Origin: DATJGR01 sp963780795
GTDB taxonomy: Bacteria > Pseudomonadota > Gammaproteobacteria > Pseudomonadales > Azotimanducaceae
Length of the DNA stretch: 64,000 nucleotides
Direction: 5' to 3'
NCBI GenBank assembly: GCA_963780795.1
Contig: CAWADH010000014.1
Span: forward strand, 186,001-250,000
Position 1 is the first letter of the stretch, and the number at the start of each line of letters is the position of its first letter. Below the pieces are notes generated by a model. That model did not search any database. It saw nothing but the letters and a program-made list of their open reading frames with translations, and was not told the DNA's origin. Shown one piece after another: positions 44,969-54,271 of this stretch. The position numbers were made by a program, and so were the translations under genes.

Positions 44969-45388
44969 TCAGCCGTCGGGGAAAGCGTCGTGACGCGGCG
45001 CATCGCCGTGGATCGTTTCCCAGTCCGCTTTCGACGCAACGTGGATGTGCATCTGCACGCTGGTGTGCAGCGGCACGTCCATCAGGCCGGCTGGAACCCA
45101 GACGCGCTTGCCGTCGTGGCTCACCGGTAGCGGACTGCCGCAGGTCGCGCAGCGGGTGGTTCCCCAGTCGTTGCGCAGCACGAATCGCTGCGTCGACGTT
45201 TCGCCGCGCGTCCATCTGAAGCGGCGCGTGCCGACGATGAACACCGCGTTGCTCGCGGTACCGGACACCTTGCGGCACAGCGAGCAATGACATTGGCCGA
45301 TGCCGGCGATGGGGCCGTCGACTTCGAAGGCGACGCCACCGCACAGACAGCTGCCGGTCAGCGCCGCGGATTGCGTTTCCCGTGTCAT
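44969..45388 (-). CDS. GFA/CENP-V family zinc protein
   Basis: 139 residues. Zinc-ligand cysteines are visible in the family pattern: GSCLCGGVAFEV, QCHCSLCRKVSG and TRCATCGSPL. Members include glutathione-dependent formaldehyde-activating enzyme, but most have no assigned reaction. ATG 45388 is set by GAGGAG upstream (an in-frame ATG at 45439 is outside). It is divergent from the amine oxidase gene, which would release formaldehyde if it is a sarcosine-type oxidase: an appealing but unproven link. Confidence 0.9.
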   Translation of the reverse strand: MTRETQSAALTGSCLCGGVAFEVDGPIAGIGQCHCSLCRKVSGTASNAVFIVGTRRFRWTRGETSTQRFVLRNDWGTTRCATCGSPLPVSHDGKRVWVPAGLMDVPLHTSVQMHIHVASKADWETIHGDAPRHDAFPDG

Positions 45389-45404
45389 CGCGTACTCCTC
45401 GAGA

Positions 45405-45439
45405 GATTGCATCCGAACTATACATTGACCGGATTGCAT
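45405..45439. promoter_or_regulatory. direct repeat GATTGCAT flanking a TATAGT box
   Basis: Two copies of GATTGCAT (45405-45412, 45432-45439) flank ACTATA at 45417-45422, which reads TATAGT on the minus strand, a good -10 for the GFA-family gene starting at 45388. The 27-base spacing of the repeats is about 2.6 helical turns. It could be a regulator site, but no -35 box is clear. Confidence 0.3.
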
Positions 45440-45503
45440 GCCCCGGGTTCGAATGCGCGCTACTTTTCAGGTCAGCATCATGTCGAGCGCGAGGAACCCG
45501 TCG

Positions 45504-46671
45504 ATGCCGGTTGCGCCCCTCTACGACGTCATCGTGATCGGGCTCGGCGCGATGGGATCGGCGGCGCTCGACCAACTCGCGCGCCGCGGCGCAAACGTGC
45601 TCGGCCTCGAACAGTTCGGCATTCCGCACGAACACGGTTCGAGCGGCGGCGACACGCGCCTGATCCGCAAGGCGTACTTCGAACATCCGGACTATGTGCC
45701 GCTGTTGCACCGGGCCTTTACGAACTGGGACGACCTCGGCGCGCGCACCGGCGAACGCGTGCTGTATCGCACCGGCGCGGTGTACATCGGCCGCCCCGAC
45801 TCCGAGCTGATCGCGGGTTCGATTGCATCCGCGCAGCGGCATTCGCTGCCGTGCGACCGGCTGAGCGGCGAAGAGGTAACGCGACGCTGGTCCGGATTAC
45901 GCGTGCCGGATGGCCATGAGGCGCTGCATGAAGTGGACGGCGGCTTCGTGCTGGCAGGCAAATCGATCCGCCTGCACTGCGAGTGCGCATTGCGGCGCGG
46001 TGCGCACGTGCGGGCGGCGGAAGCAGTGCTCGAATGGCGCGAGACCGCGTCCGGCATCGAAGTGGTTACAGCCGCAGCAACGTATCGCGCCGCGCACCTC
46101 ATCGTTACCGTTGGCAGTTGGGCAGGCGCGTTCCTGCCTAGGCTTCACACGCCGCTCGAAGTCACGCGACAGGCGCTGTTCTGGGTCTGGCCGGCGCAGA
46201 CCACGTCGTTCGAACTGGACGCGTTTCCCTGTTGGGCGGCACAACTCGACGGACACGAGGGACTCTTCTATGGCTTTCCGATTCTGCCGGCTGGCCATGG
46301 GCGGGCAGCTCGGGTTCAAGATCGCCCATCACGCGAAAGGGCAACTGGTGGAACCCGGCGCAGCGTGGCCGGTCGACGTTGCCGAGTTCGCGTCCGTGCG
46401 CGAAGCACTGAGAGAGATCTTTGTCGACGACCTGGGACCGGTCGTCGCGACGAAAGCCTGCATGTACACCTCCACGACCGATGGCCATTTCGTGGTGGAC
46501 CGTTATCCCGATAGCGAGCGCGTGACCGTCGCATGCGGATTCAGCGGCCACGGCTTCAAGTTTGCGTCGGTCATCGGCGAAGCACTGGCGGACCTCGCGC
46601 TCGAAGGTCGAACGGAACTGCCGATCGGATTCCTGGGACTCGAACGATTTCAGAACCAACGACACACATGA
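45504..46671 (+). pseudogene. solA: N-methyl-L-tryptophan/sarcosine oxidase-like, frameshifted
   Basis: The first part (to about 46300) reads DVIVIGLGAMGSAALDQLARRG and GSSGGDTRLIRKAYFEHPDYV, the FAD and monomeric sarcosine oxidase motifs, and ends in GLFYGFPILPAGHGR. The continuation LGFKIAHHAKGQLVEPG, CMYTSTTDGHFVVDR and CGFSGHGFKFASVIGEAL is in the next frame. One extra G in GGGCGGG at about 46300-46305 explains the shift, and removing it gives an uninterrupted protein of about 388 residues with the covalent-FAD Cys of CMYT. ATG 45504 has GAGGAA upstream. Confidence 0.82.
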
Positions 46672-46675
46672 GGGG

Positions 46676-47131
46676 ATGACGTTGCCCGACCGGTTCGAAA
46701 TCAGATTGCTGGGCGCCGGTGACGAGCGGGTGTTGGACCGCATCGGCGACGACGTGTTCGACGAGGCGATCGATGCGGCCGGCGCGCGCGAGTTCCTGGG
46801 CGATCCGCGCCATCACATCGCGGTGGCGGTTGACGACGGCGTTGTCGTCGGTTTCGCCTCGGGCGTGCACTACCTGCATCCAGACAAACCCGTGCCGGAA
46901 CTGTGGGTAAACGAACTCGGCGTTGCCTCGACGCACCGTCGTCGGGGCATCGGCAAAGCCGTGCTCGACTGTCTGCTCGATGCCGGGCGGGTACTCGGTT
47001 GTGCGCAAGCGTGGGTGCTCACCGAACGCGACAACACGGCGGCGATGCGCACGTACGCCTCGATTGGCGGTGCGCAGACGCCGAGCGATCACGTGATGAT
47101 CACGTTCCTGCTCGACGGCCCGGCGGAATGA
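46676..47131 (+). CDS. GNAT family N-acetyltransferase
   Basis: 151 residues. LWVNELGVASTHRRRGIGKAVLDCLL is the acetyl-CoA pyrophosphate-binding motif A (R-R-x-G-I-G), followed by AWVLTERDNTAAMRTYASIG motif B. The acceptor is unknown. The start lies five bases after the oxidase stop and GAGGGG overlaps. The stop overlaps the next gene (ATGA, 47128-47131), so oxidase, GNAT, HAD and ThDP genes form one tightly packed operon. Confidence 0.92.
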   Translation: MTLPDRFEIRLLGAGDERVLDRIGDDVFDEAIDAAGAREFLGDPRHHIAVAVDDGVVVGFASGVHYLHPDKPVPELWVNELGVASTHRRRGIGKAVLDCLLDAGRVLGCAQAWVLTERDNTAAMRTYASIGGAQTPSDHVMITFLLDGPAE

Positions 47132-47808
47132 GCCGCCACGATTTCATCCTGTTCGATCTCGACGGCACGCTCAGCGATCCGCTGGTCGGCATCGGCCGTT
47201 CCATCAATCACGCGCTCGCGCACTTCGGCTATCCGACGCACGAATTGAATGCACTCGCGCCCTACATCGGTCCGCCCCTCGACGAATCGTTCGCCCTCAT
47301 CACCGGAGTGACCGCGAAGGCCGACCTGGCTGCGCTGGTGGCGAAATACCGCGAGCGATACGGCGAAGTCGGCTACGCCGAGAACGTCCTGTACCCGGGC
47401 ATCCCGGAAGCGGTGGTCGCGCTGCGACGCGCGGGTATTTCACTCGGCGTGTGCACGTCGAAGCGGCGCGATTTCGCCGAACAGATCCTCGACATGTTCG
47501 GATTGCGCGAGCATTTCGAATTCGTCGACGGCGGTGAGCTCGGCACGCCGAAGTGGCGGCAGATCGAGGCATTGCGCGCCGCGGGGAAGGTGAGCCAAAG
47601 CAGCCTGATGGTCGGCGATCGCGCGGTCGACGTGGACGCAGCGCGTCACAACGGTCTTCACGCGGCCGGCGTTCTTTGGGGTTACGGCAGCGCCGCTGAA
47701 CTCGCCCAGGCGCGGCCGCGCTATTCGTTCGCATCGCCAGCCGAGTTGCGCGAACTGGTCGCCGGCCCTGCTACGATGCCGTCCATTGCATCAGGAGAAC
47801 CGCCATGA
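47128..47808 (+). CDS. HAD family hydrolase, phosphoglycolate phosphatase-like
   Basis: 226 residues. Nucleophile and general acid Asp10 and Asp12 in FILFDLDGTLSDP, motif II in GVCTSKR, motif III Lys in GTPKWRQIEAL, motif IV in MVGDRAVDVDAA, with an alpha-helical C1 cap. This is the Gph/PgpP-like class acting on small phosphate esters. ATG 47128 and the stop at 47808 both overlap neighbouring genes, indicating translational coupling. Confidence 0.94.
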   Translation: MSRHDFILFDLDGTLSDPLVGIGRSINHALAHFGYPTHELNALAPYIGPPLDESFALITGVTAKADLAALVAKYRERYGEVGYAENVLYPGIPEAVVALRRAGISLGVCTSKRRDFAEQILDMFGLREHFEFVDGGELGTPKWRQIEALRAAGKVSQSSLMVGDRAVDVDAARHNGLHAAGVLWGYGSAAELAQARPRYSFASPAELRELVAGPATMPSIASGEPP

Positions 47809-49357
47809 ACGGCGCCGAATCGTTGATCAGATCGTTCGTCGATGCCGGTGTGACGTGCTGCTTCGCGAATCCCGGCACGTCCGAGATGCATCTGGTGCAG
47901 GCGATCGACGCGGTGCCGCAGATGCGCGCCGTGCTCGCATTGTTCGAAGGCGTCTGCAGCGGTGCTGCAGATGGATACGGGCGGATGCGCGGCGTGCCGG
48001 CGCTGACGCTGCTGCACCTCGGCGCCGGCCTCGGCAATGCCATCGCCAACCTGCACAACGCCCGCCGCGCCAGTACGCCCCTCATCAACGTGGTTGGGGA
48101 TCACGCGATTCACCACGTTGCCTACGATGCGCCGCTGACGTCGGACATCGAGGGCGTTGCGAAGCCGGTGTCGGCGTGGATCCGCACCGCAACGTCGTCG
48201 ACGATGCTGGCCGAGAAAGGTCGCGCCGCCGTGCGTGCCGCGATGGCAGCGAGCCCCAATCCGATCGGCAATGTCGCGACGCTGATCGTGCCGGCCGATT
48301 GCGCCTGGGGCGAGGGTCGATTTGCTCCGCGCAAGGCGCGATCAGCGCCGGAGCACGGCCGCGCGTGCCGGACGACGTGGTCGACGCGATGGCGGGGCGC
48401 CTGAACGCGCAAAGCGTGCTGTTGCTCGACGGGATCGGATTGAGCGAAGCCGGTGTGCGCGCGGCCGGTCGCATCGCGGCCGTCACCGGATGCCGGTTGT
48501 TCTCGAGCACGTTTCCGGCGCGCGTCGAATCAGGCCCGGGTTTGCCGCCGGTCGCGCGCATGCCGTACTTCCCCGAACAGGTTCTCGAAACGCTGAAAGA
48601 CGTGTCGCTGCTGATGCTCGCGGGTGCCGAGGCGCCGGTGAGCTTCTTCGCATACCGCAATCTGCCGAGCAGCCTCGTGCCCGAAGGATGCCAGGTGGCG
48701 TGTCTCGCGCACCGGCACGACGACATCGTGGCGGCGTTGGAAGGCGTGGCCGACGCGCTCGATGCGCCGAGCGGCGCCAACAGCCACGAAGCGGCGCGCC
48801 CGAGCCTGCCGCAAGGCGCGCTCAGCACCGCCAACGTCGCGCGCATTCTCGCGGCGATGTCGCCGGAGAACTGCATCGTCGCCACCGATTCGGGCGGCGG
48901 TGGTGCCGCGTATCCGGTCATGCAACGCGCGGTGCGCAACAGCTGGCTGAACATCACCGGCGGTGCGATCGGCCAGGGCGGGCCGGTGGCGACCGGCGCC
49001 GCGGTGGCGTGTCCGGACCGGCAGGTGCTCGCGTTGCTCGGCGACGGCGGTGCGATGTACACCATCCAGTATTTGTGGACGCAGGCGCGCGAGCGCACGA
49101 AGGTCGTTACCGTGATCTTCTCGAACCGCGCCTACAACATTCTCGAAGTCGAATACCGGCGGCTCGGCATCAACGACATCGGCAAAACGGCCGCGAGTCT
49201 GTTCGATCTGTCGAAGCCGGACATCGATTGGGTGGGTCTCGCGGCGAGTCTTGGAGTGCCCGGATCGCGCGCCGCTACGTGCGACGCCTTCGTGCTTGCG
49301 TTGCAGCGCGGCCTGGAATGCGACGGACCCTATCTGATCCAGGCCGACGTCACCTAA
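47805..49357 (+). pseudogene. benzoylformate-decarboxylase/acetolactate-synthase-like ThDP enzyme, frameshifted
   Basis: The N-terminal part has FANPGTSEMHLVQAI and the ThDP-activating Glu48 in ALFEGVCSGAADGYGR. At about 48335-48350 the frame shifts: PADCAWGEGRFAPRKA ends one frame and ISAGARPRVPDDVVDAMAG starts the next. Adding one base near AAGGCGCGATC restores a single protein of about 517 residues whose C-terminus has TDSGGGGAAYPVM and GDGGAMYTIQYL...FSNRAYNIL. It differs in type from the two ThDP enzymes at 6.2 and 42.6 kb. The start overlaps the HAD stop (ATGA). Confidence 0.85.
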
Positions 49358-49367
49358 CGGGCGTGCA

Positions 49368-50330
49368 GTGGCGCAACTGTATCGCGCGATAGAGCCGTTC
49401 TCGCAAGGCATGCTAGGCGTAAGCGGCGGAAACCAGATCTACTGGGAAATGTGCGGCAATCGGGCCGGCAAAACGGCCTTGGTGCTGCATGGCGGGCCGG
49501 GCTCCGGCTGCACGGCGTGGCACCGTCGCCTGTTCGATCCGGCGCGCTACCGCATCGTCCTGTTCGACCAGCGCAACTGCGGCCGCAGCGTTCCGCACGC
49601 CGGCGCACCGCACGTCGACCTGTCGGCGAACACCACCGACAACCTCATCGCCGACATCGAGGCGTTGCGCCTGCATCTGGGCGTGCAACGCTGGCTGTTG
49701 CTGGGTGGCTCCTGGGGCAGTGCGCTGGCGCTCGCGTACGCCGAGCGGTTCGTTCATCGCGTATCCGAAGTGGTGTTGTTCGGCGTCACCACCGGCCGCC
49801 GCGAAGAATTCAGCTGGCTGTTTCGCGACGGACTCGCGCCGCTGTTCCCGGAAGAGTGGCAACGGCGTCGCGACGCGATTCCGTCCGGCGAGCGGTCAGG
49901 CGACATCGTCGAAACCTATTCGCGGTTGCTGCACCATCCCGATGAGCATGTGCGAGCGAGCGCCGCGCACGCGTGGTGTTTGTGGGAATCGGCGACGCCG
50001 GATTGGCCGCCGCATACAGGACTGGCCCCGCGATTTCGCGATCCTCGCTATGCGCTTGCGTTCGCGCGCATCGTCACGCACTACGTCCGTCACGACGCGT
50101 GGCTCGGTGACGGCGCGGTAATGCGCGAGATCAATCGGCTCGCGACGGTGCCGAGCGTGCTGATCAACGGCCGCTACGATCTGCAGGCGCCGCTCGCCAC
50201 CGCATGGGAACTGAACCGCCGCTGGCCCGGCTCTGACCTCGTTGTCATCGACGATGTGGGACATTCGGCGAGCGACGCACGTCTGACTGAAGCGATCGTG
50301 GCGGCCACCGATCGCTTCGCGACGGCCTGA
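49368..50330 (+). CDS. pip: prolyl aminopeptidase
   Basis: 320 residues of the S33 family. HGGPGSG at 41-47, the DQRNCGRS turn, nucleophile elbow GGSWGS with Ser115, and a C-terminal His in DDVGHSASD. It removes N-terminal proline from peptides in the cytoplasm. The start is a GTG at 49368, ten bases after the ThDP stop, with only a weak ribosome site, so it may depend on read-through translation from that operon. Confidence 0.92.
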   Translation: MAQLYRAIEPFSQGMLGVSGGNQIYWEMCGNRAGKTALVLHGGPGSGCTAWHRRLFDPARYRIVLFDQRNCGRSVPHAGAPHVDLSANTTDNLIADIEALRLHLGVQRWLLLGGSWGSALALAYAERFVHRVSEVVLFGVTTGRREEFSWLFRDGLAPLFPEEWQRRRDAIPSGERSGDIVETYSRLLHHPDEHVRASAAHAWCLWESATPDWPPHTGLAPRFRDPRYALAFARIVTHYVRHDAWLGDGAVMREINRLATVPSVLINGRYDLQAPLATAWELNRRWPGSDLVVIDDVGHSASDARLTEAIVAATDRFATA

Positions 50331-50978
50331 CTAACGGGCGGCAGCCGCCATCAGCTTCTGCATGTCGGTCGCCTGTACGCTCTTGCGCGCGCGCATCCGG
50401 TCGATCCAGCCGAGCAATGACGAGCCCTTCAGGATGGCGGCGCCTTCCGGAGCGGACGGAAACATGTCTAGCATCGCGATCAGCATCAGGTCGGCGAGAG
50501 ACACCGAGTCGCCCGTCATGTACTTCTGATTGCCCAACAGTTTCTCCAGGGCGCGAACGCACACGGTGGCCGGTTCGATGCTCTTCGCGACCGTCGCTTC
50601 GTCGACCGGCAGACCGAACATCGGCGCGACGATGCGGTTGAAGCCGATGCCGAGCACCGGAGGGGCGACGTAGCAGTCGACGATACCCATCACCTGGTTC
50701 ATCCGCGCCTGTACTTTCGGGTCGGTCGGGGTCAACGAGGGTCCGGGGGAAACCTGGTCGATGTAGCGGATGATCGCGTCCGATTCATAAAGCCAGAATC
50801 CGTCGTGTTCGATGACTGGAATGCGGCCGAACGGATGACGCGCGAGGTGCTCGGGGGTTTTGGTTGTGCCGAAGGGCATCGCCGCCAGCCGATAGGGCGC
50901 ACCTTTCTCCTCGCACGCCAGCAGCGGCATCCGAACGTAGGGGCTGCCGGGAACGCCGTGAACGATGATTGGTGACAT
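50331..50978 (-). CDS. glutathione S-transferase family protein
   Basis: 215 residues. The thioredoxin-like N-domain opens HGVPGSPYVRMPLLACEEKGAPY, with the SPY Ser as candidate catalytic residue, and includes FGRIPVIEHDGFWLYESDAIIRYI with the cis-Pro and ESxAI glutathione-binding motif. The helical C-domain has GDSVSLADLMLIAMLD. Theta- or beta-like class. ATG 50978 has GGAGAGAA upstream. Its stop abuts the pip stop. Confidence 0.92.
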   Translation of the reverse strand: MSPIIVHGVPGSPYVRMPLLACEEKGAPYRLAAMPFGTTKTPEHLARHPFGRIPVIEHDGFWLYESDAIIRYIDQVSPGPSLTPTDPKVQARMNQVMGIVDCYVAPPVLGIGFNRIVAPMFGLPVDEATVAKSIEPATVCVRALEKLLGNQKYMTGDSVSLADLMLIAMLDMFPSAPEGAAILKGSSLLGWIDRMRARKSVQATDMQKLMAAAAR

Positions 50979-51023
50979 GTGCTTCTCTCCTTCTTTGTGG
51001 GATCGATCGTGGAATCGGTGGAA

Positions 51024-51500
51024 TCAGCCGGCGCGCACGACGTCGGCATAGCGTTGCAGAATCGCGGTCCAGCCGCCGGGACCGTCGACGGACTCGCGCA
51101 TCGTCGCGGCCTGATCGCCCATGTGCTCGAGCAACCGGTGTTCGAAGTCGACGCGCGTCACGCCGCCGCTCTGCGCCGTGAACCTCACCTCGACTTCGGT
51201 GAGAAGGTCGGGGTGATATCGCCAATCGGCGCCGATGCGCCACGCCAGCACGAGCCGGCCCGGCGGTTCCCATACCAGCACGTCGCCCCATTCGGTTTCG
51301 GTGCCGTCATCATCGATGCCGTACCAGCGCCCGCCGGCGCGCGGCTCCAGCACGGCTTCCTTCAGCGCCGATTTGCCGATGGTGTGCGAGCGCGGCCACC
51401 AACGGTCGAACCCGGCCGTGAACACTTCGAATGCACGCTGCGGTGTGGCCGGCACGGTGAGCACTTTGCGGACGGGGGCGGGCTGAATGGTGCGGCTCAC
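51024..51500 (-). CDS. SRPBCC/AHSA1 domain protein
   Basis: 158 residues of the START-like AHSA1 fold: VPATPQRAFEVFTAGFDRWWP, GRWYGIDDDGTETEWGDVLVWEPPGRLVLAWRI and VDFEHRLLEHMGD. These proteins bind small hydrophobic ligands and are commonly paired with ArsR repressors. GTG start overlapping the ArsR stop by four bases (51497-51500), so the two are translationally coupled. Confidence 0.93.
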   Translation of the reverse strand: MSRTIQPAPVRKVLTVPATPQRAFEVFTAGFDRWWPRSHTIGKSALKEAVLEPRAGGRWYGIDDDGTETEWGDVLVWEPPGRLVLAWRIGADWRYHPDLLTEVEVRFTAQSGGVTRVDFEHRLLEHMGDQAATMRESVDGPGGWTAILQRYADVVRAG

Positions 51501-51829
51501 TTCTTCTTGCTCCTTCGTTCGTGTTTGGCGGTGCGAATCACTTCGGCCTGAAACGATTCCAGCGCCGTGTCCCAGAACCGGTCGAGCCAGGCGCGCATCT
51601 GGCCGAGCCCTGCGGGGTCGATCTGATACACGCGGCGCGTGCCGTCGCGCTGTTCGGTGACGAGTCCGGCCTCCTTCAACGCTTTGAGATGCTGCGAGAC
51701 GGCGGGTCGGGATACCGGCAATTCCTCGGCCAATTCGCCGACCGCTTTCGGTCCCGCAGCGAGTCGTTCGAATACGTCGCGACGCGTGGCGTCGGCGAGT
51801 GCTTTGAATGCGAGGTGTCGGTCAGCCAT
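51497..51829 (-). CDS. ArsR-family transcriptional repressor
   Basis: 110 residues of a winged helix: FKALADATRRDVFERL, the recognition region VSRPAVSQHLKALKEAGLV and the wing EQRDGTRRVYQIDP. It contains no cysteine, so it is not a thiol-metal sensor; with an AHSA1 partner it probably senses an organic ligand or stress. A symmetrical operator lies directly upstream and points to autoregulation. Confidence 0.94.
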   Translation of the reverse strand: MADRHLAFKALADATRRDVFERLAAGPKAVGELAEELPVSRPAVSQHLKALKEAGLVTEQRDGTRRVYQIDPAGLGQMRAWLDRFWDTALESFQAEVIRTAKHERRSKKK

Positions 51830-51835
51830 GGCTTA

Positions 51836-51855
51836 CCGTAAGTCAATACTTACGG
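51836..51855. promoter_or_regulatory. ArsR operator, CCGTAAGT-N4-ACTTACGG
   Basis: A perfect 8-bp inverted repeat with a CAAT spacer, placed six bases before the ArsR start codon at 51829. A TTGACA sequence on the minus strand at about 51857-51862 could be its -35 box, placing the palindrome over the -10 and initiation region, as expected for an autorepressor. Binding is inferred. Confidence 0.8.
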
Positions 51856-51877
51856 ATGTGTCAAGCCTGAACAGTCG

Positions 51878-52885
51878 TTAGTCGAACGCAAATACCCGTT
51901 TCCAGTCGTTCTGCATGCTGATCAGGATCCAGCCCTTCTTCTGCGCTTCGTCGTACAACGCTTGCGGGAACGCGCCCACCTTGGTGTCTGGCAATCCTTG
52001 CGCCGGCCCGTACGCGTACTCGCGCCTCGCGTCGTCATGCAGCACCAACAGCGCGAGACGCACGCCGCCGCCGGCCTTCGTGTATTCGAGCATCTGCCGA
52101 TCGCCGATCGAGTTGCCGAACGCGATGTGCGGCCGTTGTCCGATCACCAAATGGATGCCTTCGGGTTTACCGGCATCGTCGTCGTTCAGCAGCAGACGCG
52201 GTTCCTTCGTGAGAAATGGTTTGCCGTTCTTGTCGTAGCCGAACACCGTGCCGGCGGCAGTGCCAACGACCTGTTCGGGGGGAATGCCGTATGTCTGCTG
52301 CGAATAGGCGCGGACGAAGTCCTGGCCGCCGCCGGTGACGATGTAGGTTTTGTAGCCGTTTTCGCGAAGGTACCTCAGCGCCTCCTGCATCGGTCGGTAC
52401 GTGAGATCGGTATAGGGCCGCTTCCAGCTCGGATTCTTCGCCTGCGCAATCCATTTGGCGACGTCGGCGCGAAACGCATCGACCGACATGCCGGTCAGCG
52501 TCGACTCCATGATCTTGATCAGATCGTATTCGCGTAACTTCGCAACGGCTGCGCGTCCGCCGGACATGACCGTTTTGAACGGTTCGTCTTCCGCGAGCGA
52601 GGGTCTCGCCTTCACCAATGCGGGCACGCGGTCGATGCAATACATCACCTGCACGTACATCGGCTGCTCCACCCAAAGCGTGCCATCCTGGTCGAACGTC
52701 GCGATGCGCTCTTCCGGTGGAACGAAGTCGGGGCTCGACTTGTCGGTGGTTTTCTCGACGAATGCGACGATGGCCTTCTTCGCGGCACCGTCGTTCCACG
52801 ATTCGAGCGGATCGGCGGCGGCCGCGCCGCAGAGGAACGCGACAAGCAAGGCAGCGACGGAATGGAATCGTTGGGTGTTCGACAT
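51878..52885 (-). CDS. exported HAD-family phosphatase
   Basis: 335 residues. A signal peptide (about 1-25, VAALLVAFLCGAAAADP) is followed by the HAD nucleophile motif RIATFDQDGTLW, a Ser/Thr motif II in YIVTGGGQDFV and the motif IV Asp in FGNSIGDRQM. The insert between I and II is long. It resembles periplasmic phosphoserine-phosphatase-like HAD proteins. ATG 52885 is preferred to the in-frame ATG at 52948, which would bury the signal peptide. Confidence 0.88.
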   Translation of the reverse strand: MSNTQRFHSVAALLVAFLCGAAAADPLESWNDGAAKKAIVAFVEKTTDKSSPDFVPPEERIATFDQDGTLWVEQPMYVQVMYCIDRVPALVKARPSLAEDEPFKTVMSGGRAAVAKLREYDLIKIMESTLTGMSVDAFRADVAKWIAQAKNPSWKRPYTDLTYRPMQEALRYLRENGYKTYIVTGGGQDFVRAYSQQTYGIPPEQVVGTAAGTVFGYDKNGKPFLTKEPRLLLNDDDAGKPEGIHLVIGQRPHIAFGNSIGDRQMLEYTKAGGGVRLALLVLHDDARREYAYGPAQGLPDTKVGAFPQALYDEAQKKGWILISMQNDWKRVFAFD

Positions 52886-53044
52886 CTGCGGTTTGCACAC
52901 CTTGGCTGGCAGCGGCGCGGCAAAGGTACCGGAACTCGCCGATTCCACCTAGCGACGAGTGTGACGAACACCCTGCGAAGGATGGAAAGCCGAATCGCTT
53001 GTCTCTACATTCGCTGTCTCGATGACCCTCACGAAGGAATCCCG

Positions 53045-54271
53045 ATGACCGACCAGTATCTGCTCGACGGTATCCGCGTGGTTGAACTCGCAACGTTCGT
53101 ATTCGGGCCGGCTGCAGGCACGATCCTGGGCGATTTCGGCGCCGACGTCGTGCACATCGAACATCCGCAGATCGGCGATGCCTATCGCTATCTGCCGCAA
53201 CTGCGGCCGTTGCCGGAATGTGCGGACAACTACTGTTGGATTCTCACGGCGCGCGGCAAGAAGTCGATCGCGCTCGACGTTCGCAGCGAGGAAGGACACG
53301 ACGTGGCGTTGGAACTGGTGCGGCGCGCAGACGTGTTCATCACGAATCTGCATCCGTCGGTGCTCGAGAAGCTCGGCATGCGCTACGAAGACGTCGCAGT
53401 GCTCAACCCGCGACTGATCTACGCGCACGCAACTGGCTATGGCGATCAAGGCGCCGAAGCGGAGAAGCCGGGTTACGACGCCACGGCGTGGTGGGCGCGT
53501 TCCGGATTGATGGACGCGATCCGGCCACACGGCGCCGACTTCCCGCTTGCGACCGCTGCGATGGGCGATCATCCGAGTTCGATCGCGCTGTTCGGTGCAA
53601 TCGCGCTCGCGCTGTTCGATCGCGAGCGAACGGGTAAGGGCAGGCGCGTGCGTTCGTCACTGCTCGCGAACGGGGCGTGGGCGAACTCGATCCTGCTGCA
53701 GGCGGCGCTGTGCGGCGGTTCGTCGTACTCGGTGCCGCCGCGCACGCATTCGCTGAACGCGCTCGTGTGTCCATACGTGTGCGCCGACGGTCGGGGTCTT
53801 TATCTCGCGATGGTGCAGGAAGCCGTGGAGTGGGACCGCTTCACCGACGCGATCGGTCGCGCGGAACTGCGCAGCGATCCGCGTTTCGAGGATCTGCCGT
53901 CGCGTCGCGCCCATGCGCCGTCGTTGGTGAGCATCCTCGACGCGGTGTTCGCGACCAAGCCGCTGGCTTATTGGCGCGGCGAGCTGGACCGCCACACCGT
54001 GACGTTCGGCGTCATCGCGCAGATCGACGAACTGCCGGACGATCCGCAGTTGAATGCGAACGGTGTGTTCCGCGCGGTGGAAGGTTCTCCAGGTCTGCGG
54101 ACGGTGGATAGTCCGCTGCACCTCGACGGCGCCGAAAAGCGCCCGCCCGGACGCGCGCCGGAACTCGGCGAGCATGGAAGGGAGATTCTGCGCGGGCTCG
54201 GCTATCCGGACGCGCGCATCGATGCGCTGGTGAGCGCGGGGGTGCTGCGCGAACCGGAGTCCGCATCGTGA
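53045..54271 (+). CDS. class III (CaiB/BaiF) CoA transferase
   Basis: 408 residues. LDGIRVVELATFVFGPAAGTILGDFGADVVHIEHP is the family N-terminus, with GYGDQGAEAEKPGYDATAWWARSGLM containing the region of the catalytic Asp. It moves CoA between organic acids, for example as a succinyl- or acetyl-CoA dependent activase of a catabolic acid. ATG 53045 has GAAGGAA upstream. The next gene overlaps by GTGA. Confidence 0.94.
   Translation: MTDQYLLDGIRVVELATFVFGPAAGTILGDFGADVVHIEHPQIGDAYRYLPQLRPLPECADNYCWILTARGKKSIALDVRSEEGHDVALELVRRADVFITNLHPSVLEKLGMRYEDVAVLNPRLIYAHATGYGDQGAEAEKPGYDATAWWARSGLMDAIRPHGADFPLATAAMGDHPSSIALFGAIALALFDRERTGKGRRVRSSLLANGAWANSILLQAALCGGSSYSVPPRTHSLNALVCPYVCADGRGLYLAMVQEAVEWDRFTDAIGRAELRSDPRFEDLPSRRAHAPSLVSILDAVFATKPLAYWRGELDRHTVTFGVIAQIDELPDDPQLNANGVFRAVEGSPGLRTVDSPLHLDGAEKRPPGRAPELGEHGREILRGLGYPDARIDALVSAGVLREPESAS

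Noticed and set aside
48322..49392. Arg-rich forward frame over the ThDP gene
   Set aside because: Explained as the third frame of the split ThDP gene, not a separate protein.
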